From NCBI GenBank assembly GCA_033085395.1, contig MU853196.1, forward strand, positions 1 to 64,000: a stretch of 64,000 bases of DNA. The letters run 5' to 3'. The notes beneath the pieces were generated by a model. The model worked only from the letters and a program-made list of their open reading frames with translations, was not told where the DNA came from and ran no database searches. Of this stretch, positions 23,984-36,189 are shown in pieces. The DNA is from Xanthoparmelia taractica (lineage: Eukaryota > Ascomycota > Lecanoromycetes > Lecanorales > Parmeliaceae). Each line of letters opens with the position of its first letter. Positions within the stretch are counted from its first letter, which is position 1. The position numbers and the translations under genes were made by a program.

Positions 23984-24677
23984 CGGTAGTAGCCATGTCC
24001 AATACAAATCATAGCCGTCGGCAGCGTATGGCGACCAAGTCCCCATTGTCACAAACAATTCATCTCCTCAAACCTCCAATACCCTTTCTTTCAGCAAGGT
24101 CAAAATTTGGATGAAGTTTCCTGTACATGACAAAAGACGCGATGATGGTGCATCCAGCGCATGCAATCATCGCTCCAGTGCACATTTCCCGAGCATTATT
24201 ACTGAACAGCAGGCGTCCTGGCATCACTTATGAATACATCCTGCGCTCTGCTGAAGCTGGAGGTCGGCGTGTGGAACATTTTCTCCTTTCAATGGCAATA
24301 ATGATGGGCAGTAGGTCCAATCGACGGTATAGACAGATAGCTGAGAAGAAAAGGAAATCCCTAGCTTACCTTGGGTATGCAACTTGGCTCTTTGCAGATG
24401 GTTCCAGCAACACGGGAGCTCTGGTACTCTGATCGCTGCGTTTCCATAGATGGTCCCGCTTGGACATGGACTGTATGTCAATAGCTGTCTTCTACCGCTC
24501 GTCATTGATAAGCTGTCTGCGTGTGATGCTTTGCTTCGAAACTGCCCCACGCCGCTCTAGATTCTGAATATCCGCATTATACCAGTCTGCGATCAAAAGC
24601 CGTTGCGTCAAGACTGCTGGCTGTTGCAAGCATGTCCCACTTCACGCCGAACCGAACACCTGCAACATCCCGACCCG
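23984..24677. other. Intergenic between convergent genes
   Basis: No gene recognised between the cyclin stop and the THOC3 stop. The short frames here look like chance. Confidence 0.5.
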
Positions 24678-25825
24678 TCACAGCTGTCCCCCAGCAGCCC
24701 CCAAAATCTTCAGCCCCCCTCCCTCCCCAGCCCATGCAATCCAATACCTCCCGGGATGCCACGCCACAACCCCACACCCACCACTCGCCCCTATATCCAC
24801 CTTGCCCACATACTCGCCCGACTCCGTATGCGCCACCTCAAGCACACTCCCCTCATCGCTGCCCCCCACCACAAAACTCCCATCGAAGCTAAATCCCACG
24901 CTCTTGACCGCCCCCGTCAGATTCGTCAGCGTGCGCTTGCAGACCCAGTCCGTGGTGTCGTAGAGGGAGATGAGCGCGTCGGAGCCGCCGATTGCGAGGT
25001 AGCGGGATGTGGGGGAGAGGGCGAGGGAGAGGCAGGAGGAGGTGTGGGCGTGGAGCGTGTGCAGGGTTTGGAGGGAGGGGTAGGAGGCGATTGTTACGGA
25101 GCCGTCGCCGCGGGTTAGGAGGAGGTGGGTTGGGGGGGAGGTGTGGTTGAAGGTGCATTGGTTTGTTTGGAGGGCGGGGGGGTGGGAGGGTTGGGCGGTT
25201 GGGGTGGGGTGCGTGGTTATGGGTATGAGGGTGTCGTCCTGTGTGGGGTTGGATTGCTTGTTAGCTGGAGATACCTTATGGACAGAGATGAGGCAAGTAA
25301 AGTAGGGATAGGCAGCTACGTACCTTTCGCCCTACCATCACCACGCTCCCGTCCGCCGCCCAGGCAATTGTCAATCCTTCTCCCCCCAACTGCACCGTCG
25401 CCGTGCAAGTCTTACTCCTCACATCCCAGAACCTGCACGTGCCATCGCTGCTCACGGACGCCAACTCGGCCTCCTTTGTCGGATTCCAAGCCACACGCTC
25501 TATCCCACCCGTGTGCCCTCTCAACTCGGTGCTATTCTTGACCTGCGGCTTCTCCGGGTTCCATATGCGCAGCGTACGATCTGCGGAGCCGGTAGCTATT
25601 AGGTGGCCGGTGGGGTTCCAATCGATGGTTCGGATCCTGGTAGGAGGCGCGCGTCAGGAGGGTGTTGTGGAGGGTTTGTAAGGGGGGAAAAGGCGGTGGA
25701 CGTACGTACGTGTGGGAGCCTGGGCCTCGGGAGGCAGGGTCGTGATAGGTTTGGACTTTGAGGGTTGGGAAGAGGGCGGCGAAGCGGTCTTTGGCTATGG
25801 GGCGGCGAGGGTGTGGTGGGGCCAT
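24678..25825 (-). CDS. TEX1: THO complex subunit Tex1/THOC3 (WD40)
   Basis: Three exons: 25825-25710, 25636-25324 and 25238-24678; introns of 73 and 85 nt. The 329-residue product aligns along its length with THOC3. WD-type repeats are visible: IRTIDWNPTGHLIATGSADR then TLRIW, ELRGHTGGIERVAWNP then SVSSDGTCRFWDVRSKTC, LTIAWAADGSVVMVGRKDD, and SRYLAIGGSDALISLYDTTD. The product should form a seven-bladed propeller in the THO/TREX complex, which couples transcription with mRNA export in the nucleus. The region is GC-rich, so shadow frames are long; the spliced frame is the only one with repeat periodicity. It is divergent from the RPP40 gene, about 310 bp away. Confidence 0.92.
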
Positions 25826-26136
25826 TGCGAGGGCGAAGTGAGGTTTTTTCTCGGGGTAAATGCCAAGAAATGTGTATAGTCTCACAATCTTGCCTCGATC
25901 ATGACTTGAAATGACAAAGAAAACACTCACATCGAAGCAGATGTCTGATTATAGTGTGGCGGACTCGTCAACGATAGAGTGTCCCTTTGACTTGCACATA
26001 ATCCTTGTCTTCATGCAGCTCGGGCGCTAAATTCCTGTTCCTGAGACTAGTCCTCCTTTGGCAGAAAAGGACTTCGACAAAAGATTTCCTCTACCTATAG
26101 AATCTCCATTCCTCTTGACTCTTCTCCATACCAAGC
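25826..26136. promoter_or_regulatory. Short bidirectional promoter, TEX1/RPP40
   Basis: Only 311 bp separate two divergent start codons, so both genes probably share a promoter region. Both products act on RNA in the nucleus. No specific motif was identified. Confidence 0.55.
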
Positions 26137-27700
26137 ATGTTCGGCTTTCAAGGCTCGAAGTCTCCTACATCAAAGGCGTACGTGTCTCATGGAACCCTGC
26201 CTCCACACATCGATCCCGGCCAACCACCATCCAAAAAAACCCCGTTCTCGACAATCTTGACTCAAACTTTCACCCACACGGTACGAAACCATGATTAGAG
26301 GACCAGACATTTTTGCGCAGAGGCTGAAACCATGATGTAGGTGCAACTGATCCTCCCTCAAGAGCTGTATGATGTTGTCTGGAAAGATGTAGAAGCGAAG
26401 ATCAGCAACATCCAGTATGCTCGACTCATCATGTCTCTGTCCGAGATACTTGAAGGAGATTTCTTCAATCAGTACATAAAGATTGGTATTTCAAGTCTTG
26501 TTCATGTCTTGATAGATTTGCAGCATATCATCAAGTATGTACTTGTTTTGCTGATCTCATTGGTTCTTTTCAGGCAATATCTTGATGCTCTCTGAAGGCC
26601 GTCCGGGTGTTGATGATCGTTATTCTCTCAAGGATGGTAAGCTAATAATGAGGAGTGACCAATTTCAAAGCTCTGCATGAAACGCTCGGTAATCATTTCC
26701 TCAGGCATACTTCGTCTCGAGCTTGCGAAAGACAAATACGAACGATGTGGCCTCGTTGGTCACCCCATTCGAGACGCTGGCCGAAAACACATCAAAACTC
26801 GATATGGTGAGTGCGACTGATTGGCCAAGGATGACTTTTAATTACTTATCTCAAGCCATCAGCGGTAGAAATAAACCTGAGGTCGCCGTCAATGTTGCAC
26901 GGGAAAAAAGGCTTCGAGAGGATCGTATGGGCATTCAAGAACGTTCTCAATCAATCAGTCACATGGCTTTTCCATGACTTCCATCTGAATCCTGACCACG
27001 GTAAAGCTATCACGATCGTAAAGTCCTTCGACAAGGTCGCTGATTGCAGTAAAGCAGCAAATGAGGCCCCAATTTCTAAGCACCATCCAGTAATCAAAGA
27101 ATGTCCGCCTCAACAGAAGACCATGAAGAGAGTCCGGGTACCGAATCTTAGCCCTTCTCGTTCTTCAGAGTCCGATGACGGCTTCGAATACTGGGCCCTC
27201 GAGACCTACGAGTGGCTTAGCCTCGTCGCCACAGAAAGCCCTCGCGTCTGCTCCGAAGACACCATCGATCCCTTCCTTAGTCGCTACCAAGTACCAGACC
27301 GCGACTCGGAAAAATTTTCAAACATGGTAACGTTGAGGTGGACCGGATTAATCCCTACCTGTTGGATTAGGCAAATCTTTATCTATTTGTCAAGGTGAGC
27401 AGTTTAAAACCTCCTTCGCGATCTCTTGGCATTTTGGCAGACGCGTCTCTGATATTCCATAGTGCCAAGATTTCAGCTCGAACAGGGGGAGATCAGCCAT
27501 TTTTCGCGCTCAGTGCATATAGTTTTAAGACTGCTGTGACTGATCAGAAGGATGCCTATACAATCTTGTGTCTAGAGGACGGGGCTATGAATAGCCATAG
27601 CGCCATCGCCGCGGCAGGTAAGACGAATGCGTCTCGAGACACGAAAGCTGCCCAAAGGTATGGCAAGGAATATATTCTCTGGGAACTAACTTATGGCTGA
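26137..27700 (+). CDS. RPP40: RNase P/MRP protein subunit Rpp40-like
   Basis: Six-exon model of 407 residues: 26137-26280, 26341-26485, 26574-26636, 26705-26806, 26863-27394 and 27463-27700. Introns are 60, 88, 68, 56 and 68 nt, all GT-AG, and the total is an exact number of codons. Family-typical blocks appear once spliced: GRPGVDDRYSLKDGILRLEL, KYERCGLVGHPI, then AGRKHIKTRY, EINLRSPSMLHGKKGFERIV, and later ALETYEWLSLVATESPRV with DPFLSRYQVP and RWTGLIP. This matches the ribonuclease P 40-kDa subunit family (PF08584). It should support tRNA 5' processing and rRNA processing in the nucleus. The last splice (acceptor at 27462) was chosen because it alone keeps the C-terminal extension in frame; it is the least certain. 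Confidence 0.88.
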
Positions 27701-28048
27701 TACCCAAGCTGATGGTTCGCGTTTCTTGTTGGGCCTTCGCTTGGAGCAAAAATTCCGTCCAACCGAGGGCGTCGGCGCCATTTCCCTCAGTATATTCCAT
27801 TATTCTTCAATATTTTCCATAATTTTTCAGTATATTCCATTATTTTCGTGCAGAGATTTTATCTCCTTTTCCGATACCCCAGTATATAAATAAGCCCTGT
27901 AGACTCTAGCATTTTCCCTCCTCAACTCACACGTCTCTACATTTGCAACAACCTCTCTGAAAATCTGGAAGTTTTTCTCCTTTCTCCAATCGTATTGTTT
28001 CGGTATATTCAGTGCTTCGCCTCAAAGCCACCCAATTCTTTACCTACC
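27701..28048. other. Intergenic, promoter of the Gln-rich gene
   Basis: No gene. Contains three near-repeats of TATTCCAT(A/T)ATTxTTC at about 27790-27850, an AT-rich tandem arrangement just upstream of the Gln-rich gene. Confidence 0.5.
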
Positions 28049-30119
28049 ATGACCGACTTTACTGGGTTCGATTCGTTTTTCGACTTCGACGCGGCCAGTG
28101 ACCCTAGCCCAGTAAATGAAGTTAATTCAGGAAGGAGCGAACCTGTCAACAACCTCTTCACATACCCTGCAAGATTTCCTGATCAATATCACCAAGCGGA
28201 AAGTATCCAGAGCACTCAGCCCATCCAGCAAGCACATCAAATGGCTGTAATCACGGATCCATTCCCAGCGATGGCTCCTCTCCCCGCTACAGTGATGCAA
28301 CAACAATGGCCTTCTCTCTCTCCTCGAACCCAAAACATGGGCACTGGCCACTTCACTTACACCGAAGCTACAGCTACTCGCCAACCGATCTTGCAACAGC
28401 AGGATCCTACTACCGCCCAAGCAAATATCCAGCGAAGACAGCCTGCTCCTGCTCCCGCGCGCCAAAGCACAGGACCCATCCGTAACAATGACGGGAGACC
28501 TCCAGCTCATTGCCGATATCATACCAGGTTGTTCGAACTCGGCATTCCTCCTCGGTCTGTGGACCGGAACATGAGAAGTCGCCCGCCCATCCAACAGCAA
28601 GCCTCGGATCCTTCCCTTTCCCTTATCCAACAACAGCCAGCTTCCTTGTCACAAAACGTCATTCCACACCACCACAACCTTGCACCGGCAAACCCGCTTC
28701 CTCGAGGTTTTCCTCGCCCTCGGATTGACGCCGCAAGACAGCCCATCCAACACATGCCTTCCAACTGGCCAGCCATCCAACAACAGCACGTTCCCTCGCC
28801 ACCAAACGTCTTGCTATACCCCCACCCTCTTGCACCGGCAAACCCGCTTCCCCAAGGTTCTCCTCGTCCTCGGATTGACGCCGCAAGACAGCCCATCCAA
28901 CACATCCCTCTCACCCAGCCAGGCATCCCACAACACCACTACCAACCAGCCACACCCACCCTCACACCCACCCAGCAACAGCAACAACAGCAACAACAGC
29001 AACAACAGCAACAACAGCAACAACAGCAACAACAGCAACAACAGCAACAACANNNNNNNNNNNNNNNNNNNNNNNNNNNNNNNNNNNNNNNNNNNNNNNN
29101 NNNNNNNNNNNNNNNNNNNNNNNNNNNNNNNNNNNNNNNNNNNNNNNNNNNNCAACAGCAACAACAGCAACAACAGCAACAACAGCAACAACAGCAACAA
29201 CAGCAACAACAGCAACAACAGCAACAACAACAACAACCACCGCCGAGACCCGCCCCCCTCACCACGCAGCAGCTCCAAGCATCATCTCCCCTCCTCACAC
29301 CGCCCAAAACGCCCTCACCAACCAAAAGCTCCCGGAGGCAATCGCCCAAAACCCCTCCTCCTTCCAGCGGCAGCAAATCCAACCGCGTCACCAAGAAGTC
29401 CGCCGGCCGCAAACCAAAAGACCACGACAAGACCGGCTTCGTCACCGACCGGGAGGCGCCTGAGAACCATTTCAACACGGTAAAGTACGGTCGCAATAAC
29501 CTCCGGTGTGAGGCGCGGCTGGCGGAGGAGTATAATCAGGTTTCTTATCTCAAGAAGGGTAAAGGCAAGGAGAAGGTGAATGAAAGCCAATCGGCTGGGG
29601 AGGAGAGGGGGAAGGTGGATGAAAGTCAATCGGCTGAGAGTGGAAATGAGAATGAGGAGGGAAAGGAGAAGGAGAAGGAGCAGGAGGTTGTTGCCGTCGA
29701 TGTAAGTGCAAGTGCATACCTACCTAGTCTTTGTACTGTCGCTGATATGCGTTCACAGACAACACCACACGAGACGACCTCACCGAGCAGTGAAAACGGA
29801 GAAGAGGCCACGGAAGCAGTGAATGTGAGGATCCCCTCCTGACCTGACCTGACAAGTTTCCTCCCTAGCTTTTCCCACTGCTAACGCCCATTGCAGGGAG
29901 ATGTGAGCGTGGAAGCTGAGATGGAGGGGGTGGTGGGGGAGACGGGAACGATGGTAAGAGATTTATTTCTTACGTTGTGGTGCGCAGAATACAGAGAACA
30001 ATGCTGACGTGCATGTGCAGGAATACGACGAGAACATGTTGGATTTCGATCTCGGGGAGGTGGATATGGATGCGTTGTTTGGTTCCGTCGACGGGAAGTC
30101 TTATTTTCTAGTTGATTGA
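28049..30119 (+). CDS. Gln-rich protein with acidic tail, gap inside
   Basis: Start chosen at the ATG of MTDFTGFDSFFDFD. The coding model runs to 29701, then three introns (29702-29758, 57 nt and stop-free; 29825-29896; 29954-30020) lead to a last exon 30021-30119 ending MDALFGSVDGKSYFLVD. The protein is rich in Gln, Pro and His. It holds two copies of a 50-residue unit (APANPLP...RPRIDAARQPIQH), a CAA/CAG-coded glutamine tract broken by an assembly gap, a basic segment (KSAGRKPKDHDKTGF), a charged Glu/Lys stretch and an acidic-hydrophobic end (MLDFDLGEVDMDALF). N- and C-termini resemble transcriptional activation regions, so a nuclear regulator is possible, but no DNA-binding domain is seen. 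The frame across the gap is unproven. Confidence 0.65.
28626..28925 (+). repeat. 150-bp coding tandem duplication
   Basis: Two units about 150 bp apart (28626-28775 and 28776-28925) share long identical stretches, such as TGCACCGGCAAACCCGCTTC and GGATTGACGCCGCAAGACAG. Each encodes a 50-residue unit of the Gln-rich protein. Confidence 0.85.
28974..29238 (+). repeat. CAA/CAG trinucleotide repeat
   Basis: Mostly regular CAACAG units coding poly-Gln on both sides of the N gap. The mixed CAA/CAG pattern is even, which suggests hexanucleotide slippage. The true length is unknown because the gap lies within it. Confidence 0.95.
29053..29152. other. Assembly gap (100 N)
   Basis: Exactly 100 unknown bases, a conventional placeholder length, inside the poly-Gln repeat. 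The real distance, and so the reading frame across it, is not given by the sequence. Confidence 0.98.
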
Positions 30120-30342
30120 CTTTGGTCGGTTGGATGCCTGGAAGAATGGGGATTGATAAGGCATAGCCATGGAGGAAGATTGATTGTGATCTTGCTTTAG
30201 AGTTGGCGTTGGGATCGGCGTTAGTATTGTTAGAATGCGGATACATAGACTCAATGCAGTCGTTGATATTTATTAACTCTCATTATCGCTATTTGCTTTA
30301 TCCTAAAAGGTTCCTACCCAGTCGTCATCCAGAAATTTATAC

Positions 30343-33300
30343 TCAAGAGACGTCATTAACAATGTCTCGCAAAACAGGTCTCTTGCCCATCAGGGCATTG
30401 ACATCCAACTTTGCCTGCTTCGCCGGGAGCTTCCTCCCCATTCTGTTCTCCTTGCCTTGTCCAAGTGCCTGCCTCTCAACCTTCGTCTTTGGCTTGCCAT
30501 TGTCCACTTCAGCCTTGATGTGCGCACTACCTTTGCCCGAGACCTGCGTCTGTACATCTTCAAAGACGTGGCCCTCCGTCGCCCCCAGCGGTAAATCGTA
30601 CCACCACCCCTTCCCTTGCATCAACGCGACGAAATCTCTCAACAGCTCGTTTCCCACGAGGGTACTCTTACTCCCCAGCACGAGCAACTTGGTCCGCGCC
30701 CTCGTCAGCGCAACGTTGACCCTCCGCCAATCCTTCAATAGGTCTCCCACGTTCTGGTCCTCGTTGCTACGGACGAGGCTGAGGACCACGACTTCTTTGT
30801 CGCGACCTTGGAACTTATCTGCCGTGTGCATCTCGACGCCTGAGCGTTGGCGGAGGGACAGTTTGATCAGTGCCAGCTGAGAGCGGTAAAGGGTGATGAC
30901 GCCAATGTCTGTAGGGGCAATGCCTGCAGTGATTAGGGATTCGACGAGTTGGGTGGTCAGGTTCGCTTCGCAGGGGTTGGTGATGCGTGAACCGTTTTCC
31001 AAAACTTCACGAGACAGAGGCAGCAGAGGGTCTGTGTTTACGAAGCAGGCTTTGAAGGAAGGATCGAGGAGGTCGCGGAGCCAGCAGGACCCTCGGGTTG
31101 GGCCAGGGCAGACTTTCTTTGGGTCGGCAGAGAGGATACTGAGAGGGTTGTGGTGATGTAGCTTAAGGGCGTCCATATTAGGGACGACGAGTGAGCGATT
31201 GGCAACTGCTGGTGTACCGCACTTGAGACGGCCGTCATAGATCAAGATATTACTGAGCGTCATGATCTCCTCGCACATACGATATTGGTGTTCGAGGTTT
31301 ACGACAGAGGAAGGGTGGTTGTCGGACAGTGTTTTGAACAAACTGACATCTAGACCACCTTCCTGAGCCTCTTGATTCTGGACCAAAGGAGGCAACTGAT
31401 AATGGTCGCCAACAAGTATAAATGTCCTAGCCATTCGGATTGGACCTATGCACACAGGAAGCGTGATTTGAGACGCCTCGTCGACGATGCAATAGTCAAA
31501 AACTCGCTGGTTGAAGATGGCGTGGTTAATCCCTAGGCACGTTGTTGCAACGATTGGTTGTGTGTAGCATCTCTTGAGATCTTCTATTGTCTTGATCGGT
31601 TTGCCCGCAAGATCTGCAAACTCTTGAACTTCTGGATGGACCTTTGCAATGGCACCAACTCGAAAGATGCCGATCCCATCGTTGCGTAGCTTGAGCAATA
31701 TGTTGTCGACAGCGGTGTGCGTGTACGAAGTCAGAAGAACACTCTTACCTTGGGCCACGAGAGCTCGAATAATGTGTGCAATGGTGGTGGTCTTCCCAGT
31801 TCCCGGCATCCCAAGAACCAGAGCGTAATCTTTGGCGCTCATCACTTTCTCAATAGCAGCCTTCTGGTCGATGTTTAAGCTGGCTTGGCTCGCAGTGTCT
31901 GTAATAGTAAACGCTGATGCTGTACCCTTGAAGGTAGGAGCCACGTTTTCAACGATCAATCTCCGAAGGGCTTGAACACCAAAAACATCCTTCTCCATTA
32001 AACGAATGAGATTGTTACGAATCATTGCCATACCGTTGCTGAACTCATCCTTATCAAGGCGGTACAGTACAGTTTCGTCAGGTTGCGTAGGCGTCATAGT
32101 TGATTGCCCAATCCCATTCTCAACCACCTCCATGATGCCCGCAAATGTCTGGTTTCGTTGAGCGTCAAAGTCACTGCCTTTTGCTCGCGCATTATGCAGA
32201 CGACGGTCAATAGTAACCTGGATTTTATGCTTTCGTACAGTGGTCACGTAACCGTTCGCAAGAGCAAAGTGCCCCTTCTCGTCCGAGATCACAATAGGTT
32301 CACCAATGGTGATCTGGGATTCAGTGAAGCAGAAACCTGGCTTTGGCTTCTGCTTGACGAAAGTGTAGCGATAGCGGTTGATCTTTGGAGCGCCCTCGAC
32401 TTCGTGGAAGGAACCGGGGTCAATAATGATATTGCCGAAGCATCTTCCAGCCTTCTCACGCTCGGAACTTTGCATGGTCCACAACTCTTTTCGGAACCTG
32501 ACAGCGTCTTTCTCTTCTTTCGCCAACAGGGCGTCCCACTTTCTGAAAAAGACCTGGTGATTGGGATTCAGATGCTTGACAAAATCGTCGAATTTCTCTC
32601 CGAGGCCGCTGGTCTCGCCATTACCATCATCTATCAATTTGTGATAGAGGAAGCAAGGTGTCTGGGCAAAGCATTTACCACAATTGTGAGGGCGCTTAAT
32701 CATTGGGGGAAGCTCAGGACGATGACGAACATAGCTTGCTAATTCGTTCCGCTGCATGATCATAGGCACCAGTTCGTGACGCATGGTTGGGATATTGGAA
32801 ATTTCGGAACTTTGCATGTAGTAAAGCATGCCACAAGCAATCTCGACATCTGCCATGATAAGCGTTAGCACTGTAACAATCATATGGCGCACCGGATGAC
32901 TCACCATATCGGTTGGATAGTAAGAGTGTGTAGAGCGATGTTTGAGCTTTATGCGATGCGTTGGCATTTTTGCCAGTCTTCAGCTCGAACGGTACTGTTA
33001 GAGTCTTTTCATCCTCACCGTCATTTAACATTACTTGGACTGTGGCATCGATGTTGCCTTTCAAGCCGTACAATGGTGACCACACCTTTTCTTCAACCTC
33101 AAGAAGCTTGTTGACACACATAAGGGATTGCGCTCCATTTCGATCTTTGACAACAGCGTTCGACTTCACATTGGTTAGCATCTGCTCAGGTATGACGAGA
33201 AAAGCCATACCTTTGGTTTTGCAGCAACATAAATCTCGGCCCAAGCCTGCAAGTCGACCGCCCTGGCTCTGAGCTGCTCAATGGCGATCGGAAGCTCAAT

Positions 33301-35741
33301 CTGAAGCTCGAAGAGGGACTCTAAGCTCCGCGTAGCTATTGTTTCAATGAGCGATGACATGGAACCATCGTCCCATTTATTAGCTTTCAGTGCCTCCTGG
33401 AATATCTCATGTAGCAAATGCCCATATAGAGTGGCCTGGTTGGCATCGCTGGTGGCTTTGACCCGAGCTTCTAGAACAGCTTTGCGAGTGCATGTGAATG
33501 AATCTCCAATCACAGTAGATGAGATTAGATGATCAGGATGAAGGATAAGTAGGTTTTGCGAATTGTCAACAACACATTGACCGAAACGATCAAAATCTCC
33601 GATGAGATGCACATAGGAATCAGGGAGACAAGACGTGTCTATCCATGCTTGTCGTAGAATGATAACTTTAGTGAGCTTTGTGGATTCGCTTTGCACCGAG
33701 AGTACCTGTCGAAGTTAGCCATTGAAATCAAATCCACGAGGCATGGGCATAGGTCACCTTCTCTGGTTGCATAAGTCCACTACTTGTTTGGTATTCACCG
33801 TCCGCTACGGCTTTGATTAAATAACGTTGTATCGTCGGGAACGTTTTGTCATGCTTTCGTTATTTAGCCAACTAAAATATATATGAGCCGAAGTTCACCG
33901 TACGTACAGATGACTGAGGCTGTGATACCTGCTTGTTTCGGGTTACCTCGGCGCACTCAGCAGCAATCTGCTCAAAGTCCGATTCATCGCCGAAGTCTTC
34001 GTCATCAGACAGCACTTCAACGTGGGTCGAAATCACAGGTTTGGTTCCAAATATAGATTCTTTAGGGACGTCGATGTCTGTTTCTGAGCGAATTACGTCT
34101 GCTTGCTTCGCATGATGACCTTGGTCTCCGGCGAAGTGTTGCTGTGGTTGGGTATCATACTGAGCGAACACATTCTCCAGGTCGGCTGCAGATACCTCAT
34201 CCTCGTCGTCATCAAATTCATCATGTTTCGGAGGCGCCACCTGCGCTGGTGAAGAGGATATTTCGGAGGGGAAGGATACTTGGGACAGCCCCTCGGTATT
34301 TCCGGACGTCTTATGTGCAGAGCCAGGCAGGTAGATTTCTCGTGGGTGCTCTTCTGGAACGACTATAGTACTGGCTCGGTCAGCGCCTGATTGACCATTA
34401 CTGTATTTCGGGCTCGCGGCATCTTGTTTTGCTAACGGAAAAGCTTTGAGAGTCGGGCTCATTGTCTCGAGCATCTCTAAATCAAGATCATCGTCACCAA
34501 AATCGGAGGAGCCATCAGCTTTCTCAAGATCCGCAATTTCCTCCGCAGAAAGTACCAGGGGCGGGAGGGTGCGCTCTTTGGGTGCTACAGCAGTTTGACT
34601 CATAACCGCGACGACGTCATCGATTGGTATCTGGTCTCCCTGCGATGCAAGGTTGAGTCTGTTGGGAGATTCGATGACCTTTCGCGCCGCAGGTGAGGAT
34701 CTGGCAGGCTCAGACGAAGAGTACTCATCAGTAACGGGCGGCTTGGTGAGACCATCATGTATCTTGTCAACTAGGAAGTTAACCCTCGACATCTTCGACA
34801 CCTCGTTCATATCGGCCCCGCCTTCAAATCTAGCAAGCCCACCATTGGAATCCTCATATGCGCCGCTCCGTTGTACTTTCCTCCTCTTCGCTGCTGAAGT
34901 TGGCCATTCGATGCAACTCAAGGCTCTTCTTAGGCCGCTCCCATCTTTGCTTCGTAGATGGCTTACGGGCGTTTGAGGCGATGATGAATGTATCAGTTGG
35001 GTGAAAGCTAGGCTAGTGGGCGCGATGGGGGACCGTTTTTCCGTAGTGCCTGTATTGAGCGAATAACGACTCCAGAGGTCCTCAACGGGATCAGCCTTTG
35101 GTGTTTTCAGAGCTTTCTGCAAAGCCTGGAGGTCTACCTGTGGCTTGGTATGTCGAGAGGTGTCATTCTGAGAGGATGATGCCGGAGATGAGCTATGTGC
35201 CCTCTTTCTACCCCTCTGCCTTGATTCTGAAGTCTCTGAGCTCACAGGCGAGTTGTCCCATAGGACTCGCTCAATAGGTGTCAGATTTAGATGCTGACGA
35301 GACGTATCATCACCGCTGGCAAGAAGTTCCGTCAATGGTAATCTGCCAAGTGGTGTCTGGGGACAATCCCGTACGTCCTTTGTCACAGATCTCTGCGAGA
35401 GAGGCTGCGCAGGAGGATTCATCTTGACCGTCGTCTCGTCCAGCTCGGGATTTTGATTTTCTTTCTCATTAAACGCAGCCTTGAAGGAAGTATAGTCTTT
35501 CCGCTTGTCGTATTCAAAGGCTCTCAATTTCGACTTCGATTGTGAGGAGGCAGCTATGGGAGCCATGGTAGGGGGAGGCCTTGGGGAAGGCTTGGGGCCA
35601 CGAGAATCGTTGTCAGGCTTCCAATCTTTCCGCCAGAAAGGGCGAGCCTGCTGAGGTACTTAGTCCTGTGGCTCACTGACCATTTCTTGAAACAACTACC
35701 TTCCTGTCTTGATCGAAGAAAGACTTCTGGCGGCTCGCCAT
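30343..35741 (-). CDS. DNA2: DNA replication helicase/nuclease Dna2
   Basis: Six exons: 35741-35700, 35647-33929, 33853-33758, 33705-33211, 33163-32905 and 32849-30343; about 1705 residues. The first 590 residues are disordered, starting with a PIP-box-like MASRQKSFF. The nuclease part has YLIKAVADGEYQ, GDFDRF, LYGHLLHEIFQEAL, GLKGNIDATVQV and FELKTGK (PD-(D/E)xK core). Cysteines in CTRKAVLE and CGKCFAQTPC fit the iron-sulfur cluster. The helicase part (SF1B) has Walker A GMPGTGKTTT near residue 1217, DEASQ, GDHYQLPPL, KFQGRDKEVVVLSLVRSN and ALTRARTKL. Dna2 trims Okazaki flaps and resects double-strand breaks. Introns are 47-75 nt. The first acceptor is a tandem CAGCAG, allowing an extra Gln. 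Confidence 0.95.
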
Positions 35742-36189
35742 GGCTGGCTAAGACAACTTCGATAGACAAGATGCTGCGCTCTGATTGGTACGCTTCGTAT
35801 ATGACACCCCACCATTTCTTTTTAAGTTGTTGTTGTCAGAAATAACATAACGCGTTGCGCGTGCGCGCTGGCACGTGATTTCCCGGCGCCACTTTGATCC
35901 GGTTCACTAGAATGTGGAAGCAACCTCACATTGTTGCAATATCTCGTGCGCCACCATCCTTACTTTGTGCGTGAGAGCTGAACATTATGCCCAAAGCCCA
36001 GCAACGGTGGATCTCGTTGTATGCTTCATCTGTTGAGGATGGAACTCCAACATCATCGTGCCAAAACTACAGCTAATCCCAACACCACCCCAAAAGATAG
36101 CCAAATCGCCTGACTTAACAGTTCATTCCCTCCTTGCCCTTCTCTTAAGAACCGTACTACGCTCCCACTACCTCCAACACCGCCTCCCC
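35742..36189. other. Upstream region of DNA2
   Basis: No gene recognised. Contains the promoter of DNA2. A run of CGCGTTGCGCGTGCGCGC at about 35851-35868 is strikingly CpG-rich for this window. Confidence 0.5.

Noticed and set aside
24889..25158. Minus-strand Pro/Leu/Arg-rich frame of 89 codons
   Set aside because: Shadow of the THOC3 exon in GC-rich DNA; the WD40 frame covers the same bases.
28680..29496. Long frames in the other five readings across the CAA/CAG repeat (poly-Asn, poly-Leu, poly-Cys, poly-Val)
   Set aside because: Trinucleotide repeats are open in every frame; only the poly-Gln frame continues into sensible sequence on both sides.
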